Below are positions 1-6,021 of a stretch of 11,139 nucleotides of DNA, in pieces; the stretch's first letter is position 1; every line of letters starts with the position of its first letter. The translations under genes were made by a program, and so were the position numbers. Source of the DNA: Clostridiales bacterium. Its GTDB lineage: Bacteria; Bacillota; Clostridia; Lachnospirales; Lachnospiraceae. The notes beneath the pieces are model-generated. The model was not told where the DNA came from and did not search any database. It saw only the letters and a list, made by a program, of their open reading frames with translations. The stretch is taken from contig DXXQ01000164.1 of assembly GCA_019416265.1 (NCBI GenBank), forward strand, positions 1-11,139, in the 5' to 3' direction.

Positions 1-119
1 AATGGCTGGAACATGACGTAATGCTGTAGAAAGAAGAATGTCGGAAAGCCGTGTGAGGGAGAACCTCATGCACGGTTTGATGAGGGGAAAGAGGGCAAAA
101 GCCCTCTAACCTACTCTAC
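1..119 (+). mobile_element. Group II intron, 3' end (domains V and VI)
   Basis: Bases 46-78 fold as a domain V. AAGCCGTG (46-53) pairs with CACGGTTT (71-78), including one G-U pair. A two-base TG bulge (69-70) follows, then TGAGG (54-58) pairs with CCTCA (64-68) around a GAGAA loop. The catalytic triad is AGC at 47-49. Domain VI has the stem AGAGGGC/GCCCTCT (90-96/101-107) with an AAAA loop, and a basal helix formed by GAGGGG (82-87) with CCTACTC. A113 is a good candidate for the bulged branch-point adenosine, which puts the 3' splice site near 119, after an AC end. The AGC triad argues against class IIC, which usually has CGC. Bases 1-45 would be domain IV to V sequence. The reverse transcriptase/maturase gene is outside the window. 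The intron ends only 84 bp before aroF. Confidence 0.85.
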
Positions 120-153
120 CAGGAAATTAGTACAGAATGTATTACTTTCCCGT

Positions 154-181
154 TTTGAGTTTTTCCATGAGAAGATAGAAT
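154..181 (+). promoter_or_regulatory. Possible weak promoter for aroF
   Basis: TTTGAG (154-159) and TAGAAT (176-181), separated by 16 bases, could form a sigma-A type promoter between the intron end and aroF. Both hexamers deviate from consensus. Transcription reading through from the intron or beyond is equally possible. Confidence 0.3.
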
Positions 182-203
182 ATTTACAGGAGGAAATCAG
201 ATT

Positions 204-1214
204 ATGATTATCGTATTAAAGAAGAATGCAGATCCCAAAAAAGTGGAAAGGTTAAAGGAGTCTCTCATTGAGAAGGGGCTGAAGCTTCATCTGTCTGATG
301 GAGTGGAGTCTTCCCTTATCGGGTTGATCGGCGATACAACACATATTCACGAAGACCAGCTCCGTGCCCTTGAGGTTGTAGACGATGTAAAAAGGATTCG
401 TGAGCCTTATAAAAAAGCAAACCGCAGTATGCATCCGGAGGATACAGTGATCGATGTCTGCGGACAGAAGATCGGCGGAGGTCATTTCCAGGTCATTGCA
501 GGCCCCTGTTCCATTGAGACGAAGGAACAGATTACGGAGGTTGCCTTTGATGTGAAAAAGTCCGGGGCAAATCTTTTAAGAGGCGGTGCCTTTAAGCCCA
601 GAACTTCCCCTTATGCTTTCCAGGGACTTGGAAGAGACGGTCTTGACCTTCTTCTGGAGGCCAAAAAGGCAACAGGTCTCCCTGTGGTTACAGAGATTAT
701 GAGCGCCAATCATCTGGAGCTTTTCGAGGATGTGGATGTGATCCAGGTGGGAACGAGAAATATGCAGAATTTTGAGCTTTTAAAGGAACTGGGCAAGCTT
801 GACAAGCCGATTCTCCTGAAAAGAGGAATGTCAAATACCCTTGACGAGCTCCTTATGAGTGCAGAGTACATTATGGCAGGAGGAAACGAAAGGGTGATTC
901 TCTGTGAACGGGGAATCCGTACCTTTGAGACCTCTATGAGAAATACCCTTGATATTTCTGCAATTCCCATGCTGAAAAAGAAAAGTCATCTTCCGGTCAT
1001 TATTGACCCAAGCCACGCCTCCGGCCACCGCTTCATGGTAGAGCCGCTGACAATGGCAGCCATTGCAGCAGGGGCTGACGGTGTAATGATCGAAGTACAC
1101 AATGATCCGGAACATGCCCTCTGCGACGGTATGCAGTCACTGACACCGCAGATGTTTGACGAGGTGATGGGAAAGGTTCGGACTGTGATGGGAGTGTTTG
1201 GAAAGACATTTTAA
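204..1214 (+). CDS. aroF: 3-deoxy-7-phosphoheptulonate (DAHP) synthase with N-terminal regulatory domain
   Basis: Condenses phosphoenolpyruvate with erythrose 4-phosphate to give DAHP, the first step of the shikimate pathway to aromatic amino acids; cytosolic. The 336-residue protein matches the type I-beta enzymes such as that of Thermotoga maritima. Residues 1 to about 70 form a small ferredoxin-like/ACT-like domain, which in this family gives feedback control by Tyr or Phe. The rest is the TIM barrel. Visible motifs are GPCSIE (100-105), LRGGAFKPRTSPYAF (125-139), KRGMS (206-210), CERGIRTFE (234-242) and IDPSHASGH (267-275). The expected metal ligands are present: Cys102, His271, Glu297 and Asp308. 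The start is set by AGGAGG at 188-193, 10 bases before the ATG. It appears to be transcribed alone, between the intron end and a strong terminator, with a convergent symporter beyond. Nothing is missing or broken. Confidence 0.96.
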   Translation: MIIVLKKNADPKKVERLKESLIEKGLKLHLSDGVESSLIGLIGDTTHIHEDQLRALEVVDDVKRIREPYKKANRSMHPEDTVIDVCGQKIGGGHFQVIAGPCSIETKEQITEVAFDVKKSGANLLRGGAFKPRTSPYAFQGLGRDGLDLLLEAKKATGLPVVTEIMSANHLELFEDVDVIQVGTRNMQNFELLKELGKLDKPILLKRGMSNTLDELLMSAEYIMAGGNERVILCERGIRTFETSMRNTLDISAIPMLKKKSHLPVIIDPSHASGHRFMVEPLTMAAIAAGADGVMIEVHNDPEHALCDGMQSLTPQMFDEVMGKVRTVMGVFGKTF

Positions 1215-1241
1215 TAGGAACCGGAAATGGTAATTCAGAAT

Positions 1242-1288
1242 AAAACGGAACAAGTCCCTCGATTTTTTGGAGGGACTTGTTCCGTTTT
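1242..1288. terminator. Bidirectional rho-independent terminator
   Basis: A perfect 19-bp inverted repeat: 1242-1260 pairs with 1270-1288 around a 9-base loop (GATTTTTTG). The stem begins with AAAA and ends with TTTT, so a U-rich tail forms on either strand. It lies 27 bases after the aroF stop and 95 bases beyond the symporter stop, so it can end both convergent transcripts. Confidence 0.9.
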
Positions 1289-1383
1289 GTGCGCAAGATG
1301 CAGACTGCTGCGGGAAATCGGATTCCTTATTCAGCTGGCTTTATTCTTACGGTGTCTTTTATCAGATTATAATATTAATTCTC

Positions 1384-2799
1384 TTATGAGAACAGTGAGC
1401 CGATCCAGGAAAGAATCCCTGCGGACTGCAGGAAAAGGATGGTCATCATCGCCGGAACGACATAGCGGATCATGAAAATATAAAGCTTCTTTCGGCTGAA
1501 GCGGTCTCCGCTTGCTTCCATTTCTTCGCAGATCCATTTTGGTTTGATGATCCAGCCTACAAAGATACAGGTGAGAAGGGAAATGAACGGCATTAAAAAG
1601 CTGTTGCTGATGTAGTCCATCAGGTCGAGAAGCTGGGCTGTGGCTTCGTTTGGGAGCTGCAGCTCGAAGTAAAAAATGTTATAGCCCATACAGATAACTG
1701 CGGAGGCTGCTGATGAGACAATGCCTACAACGAGACTTGTCTTTTTTCTGGTACTGTGGAAGATATCCATAAAGTTTGCAACCAGAGTTTCCATAATGGA
1801 AATAGAGGAGGTAAAGGCTGCAAACAGCACCATAAGAAAGAAAACACAGCCGATGATATTTCCCATAGCTCCCATTGCCTCGAAGACTTTTGGAAGGGAA
1901 ATAAACATCAGGCTCGGACCGGATGCCATGCCTTCTGTTCCGAAGAATACATAAACGGCTGGAATGATCATCAATCCGGCAAGAAAGGCTACGAAGGTGT
2001 CAAAAAATTCAATCTGTGTGAGAGAACGGCTTAAATTGACATCTTTTTTTACATAGGAGCCATAGGTGATCATAATTCCCATGGAGACGCTTAAGGAAAA
2101 GAAGAGCTGGCTCATGGCGTCCAGAAGGATTTCCAGAAAGCGTTTCACAGTAATTCCCTCAAAATTGGGAAGGAGATAGACAGATAAGCCCTGAAGTCCT
2201 GTCCGGATATTTCCCGTTCCGTCTTTATAGTGCAGAGTAAGGGAAAAAAACGCAATGCCTATAATCATCAGGAGAAGTCCCGGCATAACGAAGCGGGCAA
2301 ATCTTTCGATTCCTTTTTCCACGCCGCTGTATACGATAAAGGCGGTAACGGAAAGGAATAACAGCATAAATACAACAGGGGATATTTTGGAGGTGATAAA
2401 ATCTGTGAAATATCCGTCCTGTGCAGCCTGTTTTCCTGCTCCCGTAAAAAAGGTTACCATATATTTTGTGATCCATCCGCCGATGACAGAATAGTAAGTC
2501 ATGATCAGGACAGGAACAAGAAAGGTGAGATAACCCAGAAATTTCCATTTGGGATTCATTTTTCCGAAGGCTTTCAGCGCATGGGTCTTGGTTCTTCGCC
2601 CGATGGCAACGTCTGTGACCAGAAGGGTGAAGCCGAAGGTCAGTACCAGTATGAGGTAAATGATCAGAAATAATCCGCCTCCATCCTTTGCTGCCAGATA
2701 AGGGAATCTCCAGATGTTTCCTACGCCTACGGCGCTTCCCGCGGCAGCCAGCACAAATCCAAGAGAGCCGGTAAAGCCGCTTTTTCTTTTTGCTTCCAT
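1384..2799 (-). CDS. Na+-dependent amino-acid symporter, NSS/SNF family (LeuT/Tyt1/MhsT-like)
   Basis: A polytopic inner-membrane protein of 471 residues with about 11-12 hydrophobic segments, in the normal range for prokaryotic NSS symporters. These import amino acids with Na+. TM1 carries the family signature GSAVGVGNIWRFPY (21-34), including the unwound stretch and the Na+-site residues Ala23/Asn28 that correspond to LeuT Ala22/Asn27. TM6 has FFSLSVSMG, and TM8 has the FTSSISIMET motif whose Thr/Ser pair forms the second Na+ site in LeuT. The substrate cannot be read from the sequence. An aromatic amino acid is plausible because aroF is the convergent neighbour and characterised relatives (Tyt1, TnaT) carry tyrosine or tryptophan. 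The start is supported by GAGGAAA on the minus strand (2812-2806). The gene is divergent from an XRE regulator and shares a repeat-bearing intergenic region with it, so control by that regulator is likely. Confidence 0.93.
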   Translation of the reverse strand: MEAKRKSGFTGSLGFVLAAAGSAVGVGNIWRFPYLAAKDGGGLFLIIYLILVLTFGFTLLVTDVAIGRRTKTHALKAFGKMNPKWKFLGYLTFLVPVLIMTYYSVIGGWITKYMVTFFTGAGKQAAQDGYFTDFITSKISPVVFMLLFLSVTAFIVYSGVEKGIERFARFVMPGLLLMIIGIAFFSLTLHYKDGTGNIRTGLQGLSVYLLPNFEGITVKRFLEILLDAMSQLFFSLSVSMGIMITYGSYVKKDVNLSRSLTQIEFFDTFVAFLAGLMIIPAVYVFFGTEGMASGPSLMFISLPKVFEAMGAMGNIIGCVFFLMVLFAAFTSSISIMETLVANFMDIFHSTRKKTSLVVGIVSSAASAVICMGYNIFYFELQLPNEATAQLLDLMDYISNSFLMPFISLLTCIFVGWIIKPKWICEEMEASGDRFSRKKLYIFMIRYVVPAMMTILFLQSAGILSWIGSLFS

Positions 2800-2835
2800 A
2801 GTTTGTTTCCTCGTTTCGTGTCATTTTTATTCCGT

Positions 2836-2863
2836 ATTATACAAAAAACAAAAGAAAAATCAA
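2836..2863 (-). promoter_or_regulatory. Promoter of the NSS symporter gene
   Basis: On the minus strand, TTGATT (2863-2858) and a perfect TATAAT (2841-2836) are separated by 16 bases, 37 bases before the symporter ATG. Just upstream of the -35 lies the first of two 16-bp repeats. Confidence 0.7.
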
Positions 2864-2868
2864 ATTCC

Positions 2869-2884
2869 GAAAAGTTTCTTTATA
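2869..2884 (+). repeat. Operator-like direct repeat, copy 1
   Basis: The 16-mer GAAAAGTTTCTTTATA, identical to the copy at 2900-2915. Its first ten bases form a dyad, GAAA-AG-TTTC. It lies 5 bp upstream of the symporter -35 element. Centre-to-centre distance to copy 2 is 31 bp, about three helical turns, which suits cooperative binding by a dimeric regulator. Binding by the adjacent XRE protein is inferred. Confidence 0.6.
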
Positions 2885-2899
2885 TGAAATTTTAGACAT

Positions 2900-2915
2900 G
2901 AAAAGTTTCTTTATA
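2900..2915 (+). repeat. Operator-like direct repeat, copy 2
   Basis: Exact second copy of GAAAAGTTTCTTTATA. It lies between the symporter promoter and the extended -10 promoter of the XRE gene, placed to affect both. A related inverted element, GAAACTT, occurs at 2988-2994 in the XRE leader. Confidence 0.6.
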
Positions 2916-2936
2916 ATAGAAAAAGAAAAGAAGATA

Positions 2937-2945
2937 TGATATAAT
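2937..2945 (+). promoter_or_regulatory. Extended -10 promoter of the XRE regulator gene
   Basis: TGATATAAT (TG-N-TATAAT) is an extended -10 element with no clear -35 at the usual distance. Transcription would start near 2952, leaving a leader of about 88 bases. The leader contains ATCCCC (2963-2968) complementary to GGGGAT (3001-3006), with the dyad GTAT-TT-ATAC (2978-2987) between them. Confidence 0.55.
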
Positions 2946-3039
2946 CTCACGATGGAACAGGAATCCCCACAAAAAGTGTATTTATACGAAACTTAATTCC
3001 GGGGATCATCCAAACAAAAAAGTATAAAGGAAGAGTTTT

Positions 3040-3765
3040 ATGACAAAAGATATGAACCACCATGTAGGCGGCCGGATCCGGATGTATCGGAAATCAAGAG
3101 GGATGACCTTACAGCAGCTTGCGGACAAAATACATAAAAGCCGCTCCAGCACCAGTAAGTATGAAAATGGGGAAATTTCCCTGGATATTGAGACCCTGGC
3201 GGAAATTGCAGAGGTGCTGGAGGTAGGGATCAATCAGCTTACGGATTTCTATACAGAGGAAAAGGAACCGGAGGAGAATCCTGCTGTTTACAGCGGGATG
3301 AGCCCGTTCTTTCGGGCAAAACGGCTCTACTTTTATTTTTATGACGGAAGATACCAGAGGCTGAAAGACGGAATCATCGATATCCGCAAATCCCAAACAA
3401 AGGAAGGAACCTATGAGGCGGCCCTTTCCATCTGTTCTGCCACAGCAAACGGAAGAAGCAGCGAGATTTATTATACAGGAAAGGTGATATACAGCGATAT
3501 GCTGATCCGTTTTTCCTTTGTAAACCAATGCAATGCACTGGAAGAAGATCTCCTGTACATCTTCAATCCCCTGGACATCCGGGATTCCACAGAGGGCCTG
3601 CTCTGCGGAATATCCAGTGCAGACTTGATGCCCTGTGCCTTTAAGTGCCTTGTTACCCTCCATCCGAGAGAACACACCGAGGAACTGAAAAAACAGCTTC
3701 TTTTCAGTAAAAAAGAAATGCAGAGATGGCAGAAGCTGAATATGCTCATCGTAGATAACCACTAG
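3040..3765 (+). CDS. XRE-family transcriptional regulator with uncharacterised C-terminal domain
   Basis: A cytosolic DNA-binding protein of 241 residues. Residues about 10-68 are a clear Cro/CI-type helix-turn-helix: the MTLQQLADK helix (22-30) precedes the recognition helix around SRSSTSKYENG (34-44), followed by the typical SLDIETLAEIAEVL stretch. Residues about 85-241 are rich in aromatic and beta-prone segments and look like a sensor or dimerisation domain. I do not recognise it as a cupin or peptidase. The start is supported by AAAGGAAG about 8 bases upstream; Met5 is a weaker alternative. The gene is divergent from the NSS symporter, with two identical operator-like repeats between them, so it probably regulates the symporter and itself, perhaps sensing the transported amino acid. 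That role is inferred from position only. Confidence 0.85.
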   Translation: MTKDMNHHVGGRIRMYRKSRGMTLQQLADKIHKSRSSTSKYENGEISLDIETLAEIAEVLEVGINQLTDFYTEEKEPEENPAVYSGMSPFFRAKRLYFYFYDGRYQRLKDGIIDIRKSQTKEGTYEAALSICSATANGRSSEIYYTGKVIYSDMLIRFSFVNQCNALEEDLLYIFNPLDIRDSTEGLLCGISSADLMPCAFKCLVTLHPREHTEELKKQLLFSKKEMQRWQKLNMLIVDNH

Positions 3766-3816
3766 ACAAAAAGATACAAAAAAAGTACAGAAATAACAAT
3801 TACCAGAATTTTTGCC

Positions 3817-3845
3817 TTGAAAAATAGGAAAGGCTGTGATATTCT
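3817..3845 (+). promoter_or_regulatory. Promoter of the Rnf-like operon
   Basis: TTGAAA (3817-3822) and TATTCT (3840-3845) with an ideal 17-base spacer. Transcription would start near 3852. GCCTT (3814-3818) and AAGGC (3830-3834) form an inverted repeat overlapping the -35, a possible operator. CGTTA (3855-3859) and TAACG (3866-3870) form a second dyad at the expected transcript start. No Rex-like TTGT/ACAA palindrome was seen. Confidence 0.65.
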
Positions 3846-3898
3846 GTTTCAGTGCGTTAAAAGAGTAACGACTAATGAAAAAATAAAGGAGAACGGAC

Positions 3899-5062
3899 AT
3901 GCGATTTAAAAAGAAGAATGTCTTCCCTGGAGGAGTCCATCCCACTGACGGGCAGGATAAGGCTCTGACCATGAACAAGCCCGTTCGTGTCTATTTGCCG
4001 GATCAGGGAAAGCTTTCCGATGAGCCGGCGTTTGGAAGCGCTGTTTATGAAAAGCAACTGGTATCTGTGGATGGATTTTCCAGAGAAGATATCATTCGCG
4101 GAATGGAAGAAGGCGGTCTTGTGGGAATGGGAGGAGCAGGTTTCCCCACTCACATCAAATACAAGACAGATCTTCCTATCGAAGCAGTTCTTGTCAACGG
4201 CGCGGAATGTGAACCTTTTCTGACCTGTGACTACAGGCTGATGCTGGAGTGTCCGGCAGGAATCCTCAATGGTGTGCGTCTGATGAAAAAGGCGGCAAGG
4301 GCAGAGAAAGCCTATATTTGCATTGAGGACAACAAGCCGGAAGCAGTGAAATCCTTAAATGCAGTTTTGGAAGGCTGCAAAGAAGAGGGAATTGAAGTAA
4401 AAGTTCTTCCCACAAAATATCCTCAGGGAGGCGAACGCCAGCTGATCCAGGCAGTGCTTGGAAGAGAAGTTCCGGCAGGAAGCTTTCCGGCTGCAGTGGG
4501 AGCAATGGTATCCAATATCGGAACAGCCAAGGCAACTGCAGATATGGTTCTTGGGAAAAAACCTCTGAACAGCCGTGTGGTAACTGTGACAGGCTGCGTA
4601 AAGGAACCGGGAAATTTCCTGGTACCTGTGGGAACTACGGCAAAAGAGCTTCTTGAGCTCTGCGGAGGGATCACAGAGAAACATCACAGAATCATCGGCG
4701 GCGGTCCTATGACAGGTCCGTGCATTACTTATGACTGGGATGGCCGGGAGGAGCTGTTCTGTATTGGAAAGAATACCTCAGGCATCCTTGTGCTTCCTGA
4801 TTATCAGACAGAAGAAAGCCCCTGTATGCGCTGCGGCGGCTGTGAGCAGGTATGCCCTGCAGGACTGGTTCCCTATCAGATCGATTTTGCATATCAGGAA
4901 GAGGATTTTGATTTATGCGAGAGCCTTCATGCAAGCGAATGTATTGCCTGCGGATGCTGTTCTTATACCTGCCCTGCAAAGAGGGAACTGAGTCTCCGCA
5001 CCAGACTGGCGCGTGACACAGTAAAGCAGAGAATGAGAGAAAGGGCGGAAAAGAAAGCATGA
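3899..5062 (+). CDS. rnfC: RnfC-like NADH-oxidising subunit with shortened N-terminal domain
   Basis: In Rnf complexes, RnfC is the peripheral cytoplasmic subunit that binds FMN, exchanges electrons with NAD(H), and carries two [4Fe-4S] clusters. The 387-residue protein starts with the family's FPGGVHP motif (9-15). It has the FMN/NADH motif GLVGMGGAGFPTHIKYK (73-89), shared with NuoF-type proteins, then NGAECEPFLT (100-109), YPQGGERQL (174-182), and an SLBB-like beta-grasp region around 225-260. Two CxxCxxCxxxC ferredoxin motifs follow, at Cys309/312/315/319 and Cys348/351/354/358, so the redox core looks complete. Typical clostridial RnfC is about 435-445 residues. Here about 50 residues of the N-terminal barrel-sandwich (RnfC_N) domain, between about 33 and 60, appear to be absent. 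AAAGGAG at 3885-3891 supports the start. It overlaps rnfD by ATGA (5059-5062), a sign of translational coupling. Confidence 0.9.
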   Translation: MRFKKKNVFPGGVHPTDGQDKALTMNKPVRVYLPDQGKLSDEPAFGSAVYEKQLVSVDGFSREDIIRGMEEGGLVGMGGAGFPTHIKYKTDLPIEAVLVNGAECEPFLTCDYRLMLECPAGILNGVRLMKKAARAEKAYICIEDNKPEAVKSLNAVLEGCKEEGIEVKVLPTKYPQGGERQLIQAVLGREVPAGSFPAAVGAMVSNIGTAKATADMVLGKKPLNSRVVTVTGCVKEPGNFLVPVGTTAKELLELCGGITEKHHRIIGGGPMTGPCITYDWDGREELFCIGKNTSGILVLPDYQTEESPCMRCGGCEQVCPAGLVPYQIDFAYQEEDFDLCESLHASECIACGCCSYTCPAKRELSLRTRLARDTVKQRMRERAEKKA

Positions 5063-6003
5063 GTGAGAGAAGAATCATAAACGGACCCCATCTTCGGACA
5101 GAGAGAACTACCAGATGGGTGATGCTGCAGGTGACGATTTCCCTGATCCCCGCACTTCTTGGTGCGATCTACTTCTTTGGAATCCGCGCGTTTTATTTGA
5201 CAGGCTTTTCTGTGGCAGTCTGCGTACTTACGGAATACCTCTGGCAGAAGCTTACAAAAAAACAGGTTACAGCAGGGGATTTCAGTGCAGTGGTAACGGG
5301 AATCCTTCTGGCGTTTAATATGCCTGTGACAGCTCCTCTGTGGGTTGTGGCGGCAGCCGGCGTATTCAGTATTCTCTTTGTGAAGCAGATGTTCGGCGGA
5401 ATCGGAAATAACTTTGTCAATCCCGCACTGATGGGCAGACTTCTGGTGATGGTTGCATGGCCGGGAGCTGTGATGCAGTATGTAGCGCCGAGAACGCTGG
5501 CAGCAGATGCTGTTTCCTCGGCAACGGTACTGGGAACAGTGAAAAACGGAGGAGAAGCAGCCTACAATTATCTTCAGATGTTCATCGGTGAGATGCCGGG
5601 AGCTCTGGGAGAGACAAGTACCCTTCTTCTTTTAGTGGGATTCGCCTATATGTGTTATATGGGAGTTGTCAACTGGGAAGCATCGGTTACCTATATTGTG
5701 ACAGTTCTTGCCCTGACCTTTGTATTTGGCCCTGAAGGATTTTTCACAGGAGACATTCTTGTGAATCTTTTCGGAGGCGGACTTGTACTTGGCGGCTGCT
5801 ATATGCTTACAGACTATGTGTTTGTTTCCCGAAAGGGCAAGCTTCTCTACGCAGTGACAGCCGGAATTATCACAGCGGCAATTCGAATTTACAGCAATTA
5901 CCCGGAGGGAATCTGTTTCGGTATCCTGACGGCAAACTGCATGGCAGGATTAGTATCCATGCTTTATAAAAAACATGTATATGGAATGAAAAAACAGGCA
6001 TAA
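5059..6003 (+). CDS. rnfD: RnfD-like membrane subunit with covalent-FMN motif
   Basis: RnfD (NqrB homologue) is a multi-spanning membrane protein that carries a covalently bound FMN and passes electrons across the membrane, with linked ion movement in canonical Rnf/Nqr. The 314 residues are close to the family length and contain about 9-10 hydrophobic segments. Conserved features are FGGIGNNFVNPALMGR (112-127), GEMPGALGETS (177-187), and the flavinylation motif DAVSSAT (150-156), in which Thr156 is the predicted attachment site made by ApbE. The C-terminal region has the expected LTDYV segment and SNYPEG. The sequence looks fully functional, unlike its neighbours rnfC and the RnfE-like gene, which are modified. 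It overlaps the end of rnfC by four bases and is followed 18 bases later by rnfG. Confidence 0.95.
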   Translation: MSERRIINGPHLRTERTTRWVMLQVTISLIPALLGAIYFFGIRAFYLTGFSVAVCVLTEYLWQKLTKKQVTAGDFSAVVTGILLAFNMPVTAPLWVVAAAGVFSILFVKQMFGGIGNNFVNPALMGRLLVMVAWPGAVMQYVAPRTLAADAVSSATVLGTVKNGGEAAYNYLQMFIGEMPGALGETSTLLLLVGFAYMCYMGVVNWEASVTYIVTVLALTFVFGPEGFFTGDILVNLFGGGLVLGGCYMLTDYVFVSRKGKLLYAVTAGIITAAIRIYSNYPEGICFGILTANCMAGLVSMLYKKHVYGMKKQA

Positions 6004-6021
6004 ATTTGGAGGCATTTAATT

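Noticed and set aside
1227..1475. Plus-strand open frame of 82 codons after aroF
   Set aside because: It consists of the terminator hairpin followed by antisense symporter sequence, with no ribosome binding site.
2225..2824. Long open frame of 199 codons on the minus strand over the symporter
   Set aside because: It is a shifted frame of the symporter gene, rich in Arg/His/Cys and without a recognisable domain. The other frame encodes a clear NSS protein.
3109..3978. 289-codon open frame on the minus strand across the XRE gene and the rnfC start
   Set aside because: It lies antisense to a clear HTH protein and spans the rnf promoter. Its composition is not protein-like and no motif is seen.
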